Shown here: in pieces, positions 54,240-63,383 of the stretch | Layout of the letters: each line of letters begins with the position of its first letter | Numbering within the stretch: position 1 is the first letter of the stretch | NCBI GenBank assembly: GCA_029777335.1 | Contig: JAKOSN010000038.1 | Location: forward strand, 26,387-90,386 | Source of the DNA: Planctomycetota bacterium | Lineage (GTDB): Bacteria; Planctomycetota; Planctomycetia; Gemmatales; Gemmataceae | Length of the DNA: 64,000 nucleotides | Direction of reading: 5' to 3' | Notes under the pieces: generated by a model | What the model saw: the letters and a program-made list of their open reading frames with translations, nothing else | Databases searched by the model: none | Told to the model about the DNA's origin: nothing | Program-made: the position numbers and the translations under genes

Positions 54240-55769
54240 ATGCGAGTCATACTCCGGGTCATCGAGGGGCCCTTCCAGGGGCAGGTCTTCAGCTTTCAGG
54301 GGCATGACACCTTTCTCGTTGGGCGTTCACGGCGTGCGCACCTGTGTCTGCCACCCAAGGATAGGTACTTTTCCCGAATTCATTTTTTGGTTGAAATCAA
54401 TCCACCCTTCTGTCGGCTCATGGATATGGAGAGTCGAAACCATACCTATGTCAACGAGCAGCGGGTGGATACCATCGATCTGAAAAGCGGCGACATCATC
54501 AAGGCGGGCCACACGGTTTTTGAATTGACCTTGACTGAGAGCGGCGATGAGATCCCGGGAGCGATCCCCGTTTCCTCTCGCCCCGAGCAACCGGGGGCGC
54601 CGGCCACCGTTCCCTCAAACGGAGGGAATGCAACCGGGATGATGCCGACACTGGCGGGGCAGGCCGCCGAACAGGCGCGTGCTTCCAGTTCTCCCTCATC
54701 AGAACGAGCGGCCCCCCCGAAACGCTCTGGTGGGATTCCCCCGGCGCCAGTCCCTCTTCCCTCCGAAGTCGTCCCACCGCCTCTCCCGACGACACGGCAG
54801 CCTGAATCGACAGCTCCCCTCGGCCCACGCTGTCTGGCCTGCATGCAACCGTTGCGGGAACCTCCGGCGCTGGATTCGCAGGGACGCGTTCCTCTGGAGC
54901 GGCGCCTGTGTACCGTTTGTCGTGAACGGATGCAGGGGATGCAACAGGTGATTCCAGGGTATGTTTTGCTGCGCGAACTCGGTCGTGGGGGGATGGGCGT
55001 GGTCTATCTGGCCGCTCGTGAAGCCACCGACCTACTGGTGGCGGTCAAGACGATCATCCCGGCTGTAGATAGCACCAACGCGGAGGTGCAGAAGTTTCTC
55101 CGGGAAGCGGAGATTCTGCAGAAACTCGATCATCCGTACATTGTCCGCTTTCAGGAAATGAGTTCCGCCAACGGACGTCTCTGGTTTGCGATGGACTACG
55201 TTCGAGGGAAAGATGCGCGGCGCCTGGTCAAGGAATGTGGCCCGTTGGCGATCCCACGTGCCGTGCGCCTCGTTTGCCAACTCCTGGAAGCGCTGGAGTA
55301 TGCTCACGAACGCGGCTTTGTCCATCGCGACATCAAACCCGCCAACCTGCTGGTTACCGAACGGGACGGTCGCGAGGTGGCCCTCCTCGCCGATTTTGGC
55401 CTGGCCCGCGTCTATCAGGCCTCCCAACTGAGTGGCTTGACGATGACCGGGGCGATTGGGGGTACTCCGCTTTTCATGGCGCCCGAGCAAATTACCCACT
55501 ATCGCCAGGCCCAGCCCTCTGTCGATCAATATGCTGCGGGGATGACGCTGTACAATCTCCTGACCGCGAACTATGCCTACAACAGCTCGGAGCAGTTCCG
55601 CAAATGGGTCCAGATGGTGCTCGAAGCAGAACCCACTCCCGTGCAGCGGTTTCGTCCGGAGATCCCCACGCGCCTGGCAGACATTATTCATCGTGCCCTG
55701 AAAAAGGAACCCACCCAGCGTTTCTCCAGCATCTCGGCGATGCGCCGGGCCTTGCAGCCTTTTGCCTGA
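54240..55769 (+). CDS. Ser/Thr protein kinase with N-terminal FHA domain
   Basis: 509 residues. FHA domain at ~1-97 (FLVGRSRRAHLCL, FSRIHFLVE, SRNHTYVNEQRV), a Pro/Ser-rich linker, a zinc-ribbon-like Cys group (CLAC at 198, CTVC at 224), then the kinase domain: GRGGMGVVYLA (~248-258), K270, HRDIKPANL (362-370) and DFGLAR (385-390). Kinases with their own FHA domain can dock autophosphorylated sites or substrates. No membrane segment is visible. The transcript comes from the promoter at 54160-54188 and may extend into the O-methyltransferase gene, 24 bases downstream. Confidence 0.95.
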   Translation: MRVILRVIEGPFQGQVFSFQGHDTFLVGRSRRAHLCLPPKDRYFSRIHFLVEINPPFCRLMDMESRNHTYVNEQRVDTIDLKSGDIIKAGHTVFELTLTESGDEIPGAIPVSSRPEQPGAPATVPSNGGNATGMMPTLAGQAAEQARASSSPSSERAAPPKRSGGIPPAPVPLPSEVVPPPLPTTRQPESTAPLGPRCLACMQPLREPPALDSQGRVPLERRLCTVCRERMQGMQQVIPGYVLLRELGRGGMGVVYLAAREATDLLVAVKTIIPAVDSTNAEVQKFLREAEILQKLDHPYIVRFQEMSSANGRLWFAMDYVRGKDARRLVKECGPLAIPRAVRLVCQLLEALEYAHERGFVHRDIKPANLLVTERDGREVALLADFGLARVYQASQLSGLTMTGAIGGTPLFMAPEQITHYRQAQPSVDQYAAGMTLYNLLTANYAYNSSEQFRKWVQMVLEAEPTPVQRFRPEIPTRLADIIHRALKKEPTQRFSSISAMRRALQPFA

Positions 55770-55793
55770 TCCCCCTGTTCATGGAGTGAGCCA

Positions 55794-56786
55794 ATGCAAG
55801 CAGATTTGCTACCCCTGTTGACCGCCTACTGGAAATCGATGGCGCTCCACGTGGCGGCTCGGTTGGGGGTTGCTGATCTGCTGCGCGAGCAGCCCCGCTC
55901 CGCAGACGAACTGGCGCCAGCGCTCCGCGTTCATCCGCAGGCGCTCCATCGCTTGCTCCGGGCCCTGGCCAGCGATGGCGTATTCGAGGAGGATGCGAAC
56001 AGCCGATTTGCTCTCACGCCGCTCTCGCGCCGTTTGCTCAGCGGGACCCCGGATTCGCAACGATCCGCTGCCATCACCATGGGCGAGGAGCACTACCGTG
56101 TCTGGGGAGAGTTGCTCTACTCGATTCAGACCGGAGAGCCCGCCTGGGATCGAGTGATCGGACAGCCGGTGTTCGAATATTTTGCGAACAATCCGCGGGC
56201 GGCCCAGTTGTTCGATGAAACCATGACAGGCATCCACGGCGCGGAAACCGCGGCCATGCTCGACGCCTACGATTTTTCTCCCTTCTCCACCCTTGTCGAT
56301 GTGGGAGGGGGCGCGGGCGGGATGCTCCTCGCCATCTTGCAGCGCTATCCCCGTTTGCAGGGGGTGCTCTTCGATCGAGAACATGTGGTGGCGCGCGCCC
56401 GACAGCACATCGAAGCAGCCGGCCTGCAGGGACGGTGTCGCACAACGGCGGGGAACTTCTTTGCCAGTGTACCTCCGGGCGGCGATGCCTACATCATGCG
56501 GCACATTATCCACGACTGGAACGATGAGCAGGCACTGACAATCCTACGTCACTGCCGGGCCGTTCTCCCCGCCACCGGGCGACTGCTGCTGGTTGAGAGT
56601 GTGATTGCTCCGGGGAACGCCCCGTGTCCCGCCAAGTATCTGGATCTGACGATGCTGCTCATCCCCGGAGGGATGGAACGAACCGAGAGCCAGTTCCGCA
56701 CTCTGCTGGGACAGGCATCCTTTCGGCTGGAGCGCCTTGTTCCGACGCCGAGCAGCGTCCAGGTCATCGAGGCGGTTCCTTGTTAA
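55794..56786 (+). CDS. O-methyltransferase (family 2, hydroxyneurosporene/acetylserotonin-like)
   Basis: 330 residues. A winged-helix dimerisation part (AARLGVADLLREQPRSADELAPAL and VHPQALHRLLRALASDGVF) is followed by the SAM-binding motif VDVGGGAGGMLLAI (~168) and the late family motif IMRHIIHDWNDEQALTIL with the catalytic-type His. Family members methylate small aromatic or terpenoid hydroxyls; carotenoid 1-hydroxyl is one bacterial example. Substrate here is unknown. It closely follows the FHA-kinase gene and precedes a small membrane protein gene. Confidence 0.92.
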   Translation: MQADLLPLLTAYWKSMALHVAARLGVADLLREQPRSADELAPALRVHPQALHRLLRALASDGVFEEDANSRFALTPLSRRLLSGTPDSQRSAAITMGEEHYRVWGELLYSIQTGEPAWDRVIGQPVFEYFANNPRAAQLFDETMTGIHGAETAAMLDAYDFSPFSTLVDVGGGAGGMLLAILQRYPRLQGVLFDREHVVARARQHIEAAGLQGRCRTTAGNFFASVPPGGDAYIMRHIIHDWNDEQALTILRHCRAVLPATGRLLLVESVIAPGNAPCPAKYLDLTMLLIPGGMERTESQFRTLLGQASFRLERLVPTPSSVQVIEAVPC

Positions 56787-56811
56787 TGGCGTACTTTTGG
56801 CGGATTGGAAC

Positions 56812-57297
56812 ATGACCAGGCCGAGTACCCCTCCCTCGTTGCAGCCACGCACGAACCGTTGGCAACGTCTTGCCATTCTCTTTCTGGTGGCGTTGCTGGT
56901 GCTCGGGCTGGTTGAACGCAATCGGATCCTGTCGCTGCTGCGCGGCCCAGCCATGGTGCTGAGCAATCCCACGCTTACCCTGGCAGCGGGAGATTCCACC
57001 GTGGTGCAGGTCGAGCACTCCGCCTTGCAGGTCTCGTCCTCGCCCCAGGTGCGTTACATGTGGGTCATTCGCGGACCATCGGAGAGCGGCTCGGGACCAA
57101 AGAACATCCTCGTCGAACGACCGCTGTCCCCAGAACAGATGCGCCAGTCGGGAATCCTGCGTTTCAGCCTCCCTCGCCGGCTGGCCATGGATACCCCGGG
57201 GATCATGGAGTGCTACATCGAGAGGCAAACGCTGGCCAAGGATGGCCGTAGCATCGCCGAGAGCGAACGCCTCTCCAATGTGCTGTCCATTCCCTGA
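56812..57297 (+). CDS. hypothetical membrane-anchored protein
   Basis: 161 residues from ATG 56812. An anchor at ~19-37 (LAILFLVALLVLGLV) and a beta-rich outer domain with VVQVEHSALQVSSSPQVRYMWVIRG and ILRFSLPRRLAMDTPG. No recognised domain. It is 25 bases after the O-methyltransferase gene and convergent with the response-regulator gene. Confidence 0.72.
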   Translation: MTRPSTPPSLQPRTNRWQRLAILFLVALLVLGLVERNRILSLLRGPAMVLSNPTLTLAAGDSTVVQVEHSALQVSSSPQVRYMWVIRGPSESGSGPKNILVERPLSPEQMRQSGILRFSLPRRLAMDTPGIMECYIERQTLAKDGRSIAESERLSNVLSIP

Positions 57298-57308
57298 GGG
57301 CGGGGTGA

Positions 57309-57722
57309 TCACGACAACCCCAGCGCCTGTTCCACTGACGTGCCGAGAGTGGCCAGGGTGAAAGGTTTGTCAATGAATCCGGAGACGCGATGAACTGCCA
57401 GACGCTGAAGGACCTCGCCCCCAAGCATTCCGCTCATGATGATCACCGGGAGGTCGGGCAGATCGCGCCGCAACAGGGTCAGGGTTTCCTCTCCGCTCAA
57501 CCCTGGCATTGTCAGATCCAGGAGGACCAGATCCAGGCGCGCCGATGGATTGGCCAGGATTTGCAGCGCTTGTTCTCCACTGTCGGCGCTGACCGTCTGG
57601 TAGCCAAGTCCCTGGAGCATCAGGGCGGCAAGGGTGCGGACCGATTCTTCATCATCAACCACCAGGATGGTCGCTTCGGAGTGAGGGGAAGAAGTCTCCT
57701 GAATCATGCGCGCACAATCCAT
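57309..57722 (-). CDS. single-domain response regulator (receiver)
   Basis: 137 residues from ATG 57722 (ATG 57707 also possible). A CheY-type receiver: acidic pair in ILVVDDEES, phospho-acceptor Asp in LVLLDLTMPG, Ser in IIMSG, and Lys in FIDKPF. No output domain follows, so it signals through partners. No histidine kinase gene is adjacent. It begins 17 bases after the stop of the secretin-like gene. Confidence 0.9.
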   Translation of the reverse strand: MDCARMIQETSSPHSEATILVVDDEESVRTLAALMLQGLGYQTVSADSGEQALQILANPSARLDLVLLDLTMPGLSGEETLTLLRRDLPDLPVIIMSGMLGGEVLQRLAVHRVSGFIDKPFTLATLGTSVEQALGLS

Positions 57723-57739
57723 GAACGAAACAGGCGAGA

Positions 57740-58723
57740 TTAGCGAGAAGATTGTTTCTTGCGTGCCTCTTCCTCGGCGCGAATAGAAATCGAAGGCTTG
57801 ATGAGGAGCAACTGGACGCGGTCCCTGGTTTTGGCCGACGCTCCATAGGGCACCAGAGCCAGGAGACACTGCCCATCCTCGACCTCCACGGTTGCGGTGT
57901 CGCTGCCCTCGACTTTCTCGGGTTCCTCCACGGTGTACGTTCGGCTTGAAAGGGGATCTTCAATCGACTTTTTCTTGATTGCCAGAACTTCACAGGTGTG
58001 TTGAGTGAGTTTCAGAGTGATTCGTCTTCGGTCGGCCGAAACCACCGGACGAGCCTTGAAGTTCACTCCCTGTATTACCGAGTCATAGATGCTTTCGTCG
58101 CGGGTCAGTGCCCGTGGGCGTGCCTGGTACAGGAGAGCCTGGCGCAGAGAGAACACCTGCCCCGGCAGACCGTTGGCCAGGGACGTTTCTGCTTTCGCCG
58201 TGGCGCTCGATTTGGCCCGCAGAACCTGCTCGGCTCCCTGCTGCAGCGGCAAGGCATAGGGCTTGCCTGTCCAGTTCCGCGGTTTGAGTAACCGTGTTTC
58301 AAGATCGCGTTTGAAGAAATCCCGATCGACCTCGTGCAGTTCACAGCTGACGAATACCTTGACATCATTGAGTCGGCGCAGGGCATCGAGCAGGGTCTGG
58401 ATCTCCTCCTGCTGCTTGCCTGGCGCGCGGATTTCCAGTTTTCTCTCGTTGAGAACGTGGAGGGAGCCATTTTTCCTGTCCCGGAAAGGGGCGGGCACCT
58501 GCTGCATGATGACCTGGATGAGATCCTCTAAGGCGCCGCGATCCGATTGGAGTTCACTCTGGCGCATGGCGCTCATCCGCCAGGAGGTCGAGGATTGCAC
58601 CAGGTCTCCCACATCGTACGTGACCAGCACCGGGTCGTCACCAGCACCGTGGGCGATGAGTTGACCCCACCCACTTCCCCAGACCATCAGCACCACTGGC
58701 AGAGCACGCAAACAACTCGACAT
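57740..58723 (-). CDS. exported protein resembling secretin N-domains
   Basis: 327 residues with a signal peptide (MSSCLRALPVVLMVWGSGWG). The mature part has VTYDVGDLV near the start, then LNERKLEIRAPGKQQEEIQTLLDALRRLNDVKVFVSC, which is the pattern of the N0/N1-type domains seen in type II/III secretins and DUF-type homologues in planctomycetes. The beta-barrel secretin C-terminus is absent. It could be a periplasmic partner of a secretion machine. A response regulator follows on the same strand. Confidence 0.72.
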   Translation of the reverse strand: MSSCLRALPVVLMVWGSGWGQLIAHGAGDDPVLVTYDVGDLVQSSTSWRMSAMRQSELQSDRGALEDLIQVIMQQVPAPFRDRKNGSLHVLNERKLEIRAPGKQQEEIQTLLDALRRLNDVKVFVSCELHEVDRDFFKRDLETRLLKPRNWTGKPYALPLQQGAEQVLRAKSSATAKAETSLANGLPGQVFSLRQALLYQARPRALTRDESIYDSVIQGVNFKARPVVSADRRRITLKLTQHTCEVLAIKKKSIEDPLSSRTYTVEEPEKVEGSDTATVEVEDGQCLLALVPYGASAKTRDRVQLLLIKPSISIRAEEEARKKQSSR

Positions 58724-58813
58724 GATGGGGTCTCTTGAATGGTTCTTGTCCCCGCCTGAATTTTACCCCGGTCCGAAGTGATTGCAACCATCCTTCGAGT
58801 GGTTGGCCCTTCC

Positions 58814-60142
58814 TCACGCCTTCTCGAAGACAAAGTATGCCGTGAAGAGGATCGCTGCGAGGTACATGACCGGATGAACCTCGCGGAATTTGAAGCGCAA
58901 CACCTTGAGCGCAACGAACGTCAGGAATCCATAGCCAACGCCATGAGCAATCGAGTAGGTGAGTGGGAGAGTGACAAGGGTGACAAATGCCGGTAAGCCT
59001 GTTTCCAGCTCTTCAAAACGAATACCGGTGATCTGCCGTGCCATGAGAAAGCCCACGATGATGAGGGCCGGTGCCGTGGCCGCCTGAGGAACCAGGGCTG
59101 CCAGGGGAGCCAGAACAATCGCCAGCAGAAAAAAGAGGCCGACCAGGACGGTATGCAACCCCGTTCGCGCTCCCTCGGCAATCCCGGCTGCGGATTCGAT
59201 GTAGGCAGTAACGGAACTGGCACCACACATTCCGCCGATCGAGGCACTGAGTGCATCGACAAGCAAGATGCGCCGTAACTGCGGGATTTCTCCCCGTTCG
59301 GTGTGCAACTGGGCCTGCTCTGCCAGCGCGCTGACCGTCCCCAGCGTATCGAAAAAGTCCACCATTAACAGCGCGAGCAAGGGCGGGAGATACTGCCAGC
59401 GCAGGGCGCCGAGCACATTGGCCTGCCCCAGAGTCTCAAAGCTCGGGGCGCGCAGGCCTTGCCAGTGGACTAACCCAAGGAGTGCGGCCAACCCCGTACT
59501 TCCAGCGATCCCCAGCAAGAGCGCGCCACGAATGCGCCAGGAGAGCAACAGCGAGGTGAAGATCAGCCCGACCACGCCAACGATCGTCTCCGGGACGGCC
59601 AGGCTTCCTGACAGAACCGGGGGCACCGGAGCGTAGGGGTTGGCGACCGTGATCCGGGCATTCACCAGCCCGATGAACGCGATGAACAGGCCGATCCCTG
59701 CTCCAATCGCCAGGCGGAGGTCGCGGGGGATGGCCTGGAGCATCGTTTCGCGCACCCCGGCCAGGACGAGGAGAAGGATAATCACCCCATCCCACACCAC
59801 CAGCCCCATCGCGGTTTGCCAGTTTTCGACCAGAGGGCGCGGCGAGGCGACCAACCCGGCGACCACCGCATTGAGCCCCATCCCGCTGGCCAGGGCAACC
59901 GGGAAGTTGGCCGTCACTCCCATGAGCAGGCAGGAGAATGCCGCTGCCAGAGCCGTGGCGGCTATCAGTGCTTCGGTGGGGATCGCCTCACCCACTGCAG
60001 GCTTGAGGATGGCGGCGTTGACAAAGAGGATGTAGCTCATTGTCAGGAAGGTGGCACTGGCGCCGCGCAGCTCGCGCCCCAGCGTGGTTTTGCGGCCTTC
60101 CAGATCAAAGTAGTGGCGGATACCCTCGAACATCCTGTTCAT
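58814..60142 (-). CDS. NCS2-family (AzgA-like) purine/xanthine permease
   Basis: 442 residues from ATG 60142, which overlaps the stop of the methyltransferase gene (ATGA). About 12-14 membrane helices. The NCS2 hallmarks are in FLTMSYILFVNAAIL, the SGMGLNAVV signature and VDFFDTLGTVSALAEQA, with IGGMCGASSVTAYIESAAGIAEGARTG. AzgA-like members import adenine, guanine or hypoxanthine with protons. The coupled methyltransferase and lipase upstream are not obviously related. Confidence 0.95.
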   Translation of the reverse strand: MNRMFEGIRHYFDLEGRKTTLGRELRGASATFLTMSYILFVNAAILKPAVGEAIPTEALIAATALAAAFSCLLMGVTANFPVALASGMGLNAVVAGLVASPRPLVENWQTAMGLVVWDGVIILLLVLAGVRETMLQAIPRDLRLAIGAGIGLFIAFIGLVNARITVANPYAPVPPVLSGSLAVPETIVGVVGLIFTSLLLSWRIRGALLLGIAGSTGLAALLGLVHWQGLRAPSFETLGQANVLGALRWQYLPPLLALLMVDFFDTLGTVSALAEQAQLHTERGEIPQLRRILLVDALSASIGGMCGASSVTAYIESAAGIAEGARTGLHTVLVGLFFLLAIVLAPLAALVPQAATAPALIIVGFLMARQITGIRFEELETGLPAFVTLVTLPLTYSIAHGVGYGFLTFVALKVLRFKFREVHPVMYLAAILFTAYFVFEKA

Positions 60143-61053
60143 CGCTCGCCCATCCTCGTGGCCTCGGTGGGGTCGTCCTCCCCCTTCGTCGTCTTTTGAT
60201 AGAGCGCCCAGAAGAGATCCTCTGCCGGGTACGGCAAGACCAGTCGCGCAGGAACCAGTTGACTGAACCGTGAAGAGAGGCGACCGAACCAGTTGTCTCC
60301 CAGCGCGTGGGCGATCAGTGAAGTGGCATGTCGAGCACTGATCCACTTGGAAGGCCGCCCATGGGCGATTTCGCGAAAGCCGAGGCGGCCGAGAAAGGCC
60401 CCAAGACTTCGTCGCGAAAACCAGTGCAGAACACTGGGGGGACTGTACTCATGCCAACGGCGACCCCACAGCCGCGCGGTCCAGCTGTCCCGGTCCCAGG
60501 TTTCGATCAACCAGTACCCCTGCGGGCGAGTAAGTCGGGCGGCGCTTTGCAATGCATGAAAAGGATCCACAAAGTGGGCAATTACCTGGAGGAGTGTGAT
60601 CAGGTCGTAGCGCTCCCGTCCGGGGTGGTCCTCCAGTGTGCCCACGGCAACGTTGACACCCTGTTGACAGGCATGGTCCGCCATCGCGGCGTTCGGTTCG
60701 ATCCCCTCGCCCTTCCAGCCGAGTTGCTGAAACCCCTGCAAGGTGAACCCGGCGGCAGCTCCGACGTCGAGCAGGGTTCCCGTGCGCACCCAGCGACGGA
60801 GGCGGCGGGCATACCAGCGTGCACGGTCCCGCAACAGCTCGGCTTCGCTCAGGTAGTCGGTGTACCCCGCCCCTCCGCCGTGGAAGTAGTCATCTCCGTA
60901 GATGTGCGCGACATGGTCGGCCGGGGTCGCCAACGCCGCGAAGCGGTGCTGACAGCGCACACAATCACGAATCCCATGACCGTGGCGGAGAAATCGCCGC
61001 AGCGAGGGCCCCTGGCAGAGCGGACAGGGGAAGCCAGGGTCGGCAGCGCTCAC
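60139..61053 (-). CDS. class I SAM-dependent methyltransferase with N-terminal zinc-finger-like segment
   Basis: 304 residues from GTG 61053, which overlaps the lipase stop (GTGA). The N-terminal CPLCQGP and CVRCQHRF pairs suggest a Zn site, as in Methyltransf_13-type proteins. Motif I is GTLLDVGAAAGFTLQGF (~95-110), later LITLLQVIAHFVDP and the C-terminal substrate part. Such proteins often methylate sugars or lipids in cell-envelope assembly, but no substrate is shown. It overlaps both neighbours. Confidence 0.9.
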   Translation of the reverse strand: MSAADPGFPCPLCQGPSLRRFLRHGHGIRDCVRCQHRFAALATPADHVAHIYGDDYFHGGGAGYTDYLSEAELLRDRARWYARRLRRWVRTGTLLDVGAAAGFTLQGFQQLGWKGEGIEPNAAMADHACQQGVNVAVGTLEDHPGRERYDLITLLQVIAHFVDPFHALQSAARLTRPQGYWLIETWDRDSWTARLWGRRWHEYSPPSVLHWFSRRSLGAFLGRLGFREIAHGRPSKWISARHATSLIAHALGDNWFGRLSSRFSQLVPARLVLPYPAEDLFWALYQKTTKGEDDPTEATRMGER

Positions 61054-61916
61054 GCGTTGTCCTTGAAGCGTGTGTCCAGCAGAGTGCGATAGTTGGCGAT
61101 CGCGTGGGCGCCCAGGCGCTGCATCACCTGTTGCCAAAGCTCATCCATGATGGTGGCATTCAGGATGCCATCGACGGTTTTGCTGGCCACCTGTTTGAGC
61201 ATCTCCAGCACCGATCCGCCCCCCAGTTCGTCGAGGGGTACTTCTTGCAGGCAGTGGCCGTAGTCGTTGGCAACCAGGCTGATGGTAGGGAGTTTGGGGA
61301 CCGGGTCGTTGCTGTTGACGTAGCGGAAAATTTTGCCCGCCAGTTCGCGATCAAAGGCCTTGGTGGCCTCCAGGTTCCCGACCATGGGAGCCCCAAAGGT
61401 GTAGATTTGATGGACCGAGACAAACTGGCGATGAAAGCGCCACCCCGCGAGGAGAGCCAGGGCGCCGCCCAGACTGTGGCCGGTGAGCCAGAGGGGGCGA
61501 TCCTCCTTCTTCAATTCCTCCGCCACCACGGGAGCCAACGTATCCCAGATCTTCGCCAGCGCGGTCATGAACCCCAGATGGAAGCGCGCCCCCACTCCGG
61601 CCGCGGCAAAATCCGTTCCAATCTGACCCTCGGGAACGATGAGCAGATCGACCGCATCGGTGAGGAGCACGTCCTTGAGGCCGTCGAGCGAGGTCGGACT
61701 CTCGGTGCCGCGAAAGGCCACGACAATGTTCTTGTCGTTGGTCGCCACGTAGGCCTGGGTGTTATCACAGCTGATCAAGCGCGCCTCAAGGCCCAGTTGG
61801 GTGCGGTAGGCCTCGATCGCTTCCGCTTCAGGGAGATAGGCGAGATCCGAAGCAACCGCGAGTGCCTTGGCATTGCGCGGATCACCGGGGGCATCCTCAA
61901 CGAGTTCCAGAGGCAT
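61050..61916 (-). CDS. class 3 lipase
   Basis: 288 residues with the lipase elbow LTGHSLGGALALL (Ser at ~151) and an FRGTES strand motif; Asp (SNDPVP) and His (YGHCLQEV) complete a plausible triad. This group hydrolyses acylglycerols or related esters. No signal peptide is visible, so it may be cytosolic or exported by another route. The stop overlaps the methyltransferase start, and the LRR membrane gene ends 16 bases before its start. Confidence 0.92.
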   Translation of the reverse strand: MPLELVEDAPGDPRNAKALAVASDLAYLPEAEAIEAYRTQLGLEARLISCDNTQAYVATNDKNIVVAFRGTESPTSLDGLKDVLLTDAVDLLIVPEGQIGTDFAAAGVGARFHLGFMTALAKIWDTLAPVVAEELKKEDRPLWLTGHSLGGALALLAGWRFHRQFVSVHQIYTFGAPMVGNLEATKAFDRELAGKIFRYVNSNDPVPKLPTISLVANDYGHCLQEVPLDELGGGSVLEMLKQVASKTVDGILNATIMDELWQQVMQRLGAHAIANYRTLLDTRFKDNA

Positions 61917-61932
61917 CGGGGTAACTCCTCGG

Positions 61933-62622
61933 TCAGTTCAGATAGCGACGTCCTTCCTTGGCCTTTTTCCATTCACGCAGGGTCGATCCCTTGACCGGGG
62001 TGCCCGTCACTTCCACGCTCATCAAGGTGGGCAGGGGAAGGAGTCGGGTGCGAAACCCTTCGTCGGTAATGCGAGTGCGCGCCAGCCGTAACTCACGCAG
62101 GCTTGGAAGCTCCGCAAGGATCACAAGGCCCTCGTCACTTACCTGGCTATTATTGAGATCCAGTACCTCTAATTTGTCCATCCCCTTGAGCTGTTCGAGG
62201 GTTTGATCGGTAACGTCAGCATTGGCCATCTGCAGGACGGTGGCCTCGTGATAGTCGCGCAGGACGGAGTAGTCGGTCTTGTCCCACCCGGTCAGCGTGA
62301 TGTGTTGCTTGCCATCGACCAGGCGAACTCGTTCCCCCAGATCGAGCTTGGTCTCGACATACCAACCCAGCAGGAAGGGGACTACCACGAGGACGGGGGC
62401 AACCAGAGAAAGCAGGAGCGGCCCCACAGCCTGGCGGAAGTGGAGGAAAAGAAAGACGAGCGAGGCGGGAGGGAGAAAGAGGATCGCGAAGCCCCACTTT
62501 TTGCTGGTGCGGAAGGCAGCGATCAGGAGCCAGAACCAGCTGCTGGCCAGGACAAGCAGGGCGATGCCAAAACAGGCAACGATCCGAATCTCCAGCCGAC
62601 TTACGTCGAAGAGGGCGTTCAT
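61933..62622 (-). CDS. membrane protein with leucine-rich-repeat tail
   Basis: 229 residues from ATG 62622 (ATG 62637 also possible). The N-terminal ~90 residues contain about three hydrophobic helices (13-35, 42-62, 66-90), then a short LRR array (KLEVLDLNNSQVSDEGLVIL, SLRELRLARTRITDEGF). It is probably a membrane sensor or anchor. Function unknown. It starts the minus-strand chain that continues to the lipase, methyltransferase and NCS2 permease. Confidence 0.82.
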   Translation of the reverse strand: MNALFDVSRLEIRIVACFGIALLVLASSWFWLLIAAFRTSKKWGFAILFLPPASLVFLFLHFRQAVGPLLLSLVAPVLVVVPFLLGWYVETKLDLGERVRLVDGKQHITLTGWDKTDYSVLRDYHEATVLQMANADVTDQTLEQLKGMDKLEVLDLNNSQVSDEGLVILAELPSLRELRLARTRITDEGFRTRLLPLPTLMSVEVTGTPVKGSTLREWKKAKEGRRYLN

Positions 62623-62752
62623 GGCAGCTACCTGCATGTGGGAGAGGGCGAACCCGGAATCTCCAAGCAGTGTCTGGATGCTTTTAGGAATAGGGAGGGG
62701 AGAGGAGGATGGCAATCGGGGGGCCACACCGCGGCAGGATCGCAAGCAGCCC

Positions 62753-62801
62753 TTGACGTCGGGGAAGATGATTCTAAAATAGAAGCATTCGTATTCCGAA
62801 T
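62753..62801 (+). promoter_or_regulatory. promoter and candidate operator of the MarR gene
   Basis: TTGACG (62753-62758), 16-base spacer, TAAAAT (62775-62780). An inverted repeat ATTCG-TATTC-CGAAT (62787-62801) covers the expected transcription start, a place where a MarR dimer would block polymerase. Autoregulation is inferred from position and symmetry. Confidence 0.6.
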
Positions 62802-62820
62802 AGTTCTGCGAGAGGCTCCA

Positions 62821-63267
62821 ATGTCCTCCTTGCTCCAGCGCGCGATCGATCTGCGGCGCGAAATCCAGAACATCGTGCATGAGTTTCACCAGCTGGACGC
62901 CGCTTCTGCGAACAGTCCGCATCTGGAACTCAGCATGCAGGAATTGCGCGTGGTGGAGTACCTGGGTGATGCCGGCTCGTGCATGATGCGCGAATTGGCG
63001 GAGTATTTGCTGGTTGCCGTGAACACCATGACCACGACTGTGGATAATCTGGAGCGCAAAAATCTGGTGCGTCGGCAACGTTCCGAAACCGATCGTCGCA
63101 TCGTCCAGGTCGAACTCACCGAAGCGGGCAAGCAGGTTTACAACTCAGCCGTCGAGGAGAAATTGCGCCTGTGTCGCTCTCTCCTGAGTGCGCTCAACGA
63201 GGATGAGCAGGAAATCTACATGGTGCTGATGCGCAAGATCGCCCGGGCGGGCAAGTCGAAGCCATAA
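62821..63267 (+). CDS. MarR-family transcriptional regulator
   Basis: 148 residues. The winged helix is visible: SMQELRVVEYLGDAGSCMMRELAEYL, MTTTVDNLERKNLVRRQRSETDRRIVQVELTEAGKQ, with the wing Asp-Arg pair. MarR proteins bind palindromic operators as dimers and release on ligand binding, often controlling efflux pumps. An RND-type adaptor gene follows, and the candidate operator is at 62787-62801. The intrinsic terminator after the stop means it is transcribed separately from the pump gene. Confidence 0.94.
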   Translation: MSSLLQRAIDLRREIQNIVHEFHQLDAASANSPHLELSMQELRVVEYLGDAGSCMMRELAEYLLVAVNTMTTTVDNLERKNLVRRQRSETDRRIVQVELTEAGKQVYNSAVEEKLRLCRSLLSALNEDEQEIYMVLMRKIARAGKSKP

Positions 63268-63305
63268 CACGGTTGCCGACGGAGTGGTGCTTACCGTGTT
63301 TTTTT
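63266..63305 (+). terminator. intrinsic terminator of the MarR gene
   Basis: AACACGGT (63266-63273) pairs with ACCGTGTT (63293-63300), followed by a run of T to 63305. It begins at the stop codon itself. Confidence 0.8.
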
Positions 63306-63383
63306 CTCATGATTAGTTCGAGAAGCGAAATTTTAGCCAGGCAAGTCATTCGTGCACCTTACCGATTCTGAGGGAGGGTCCGC

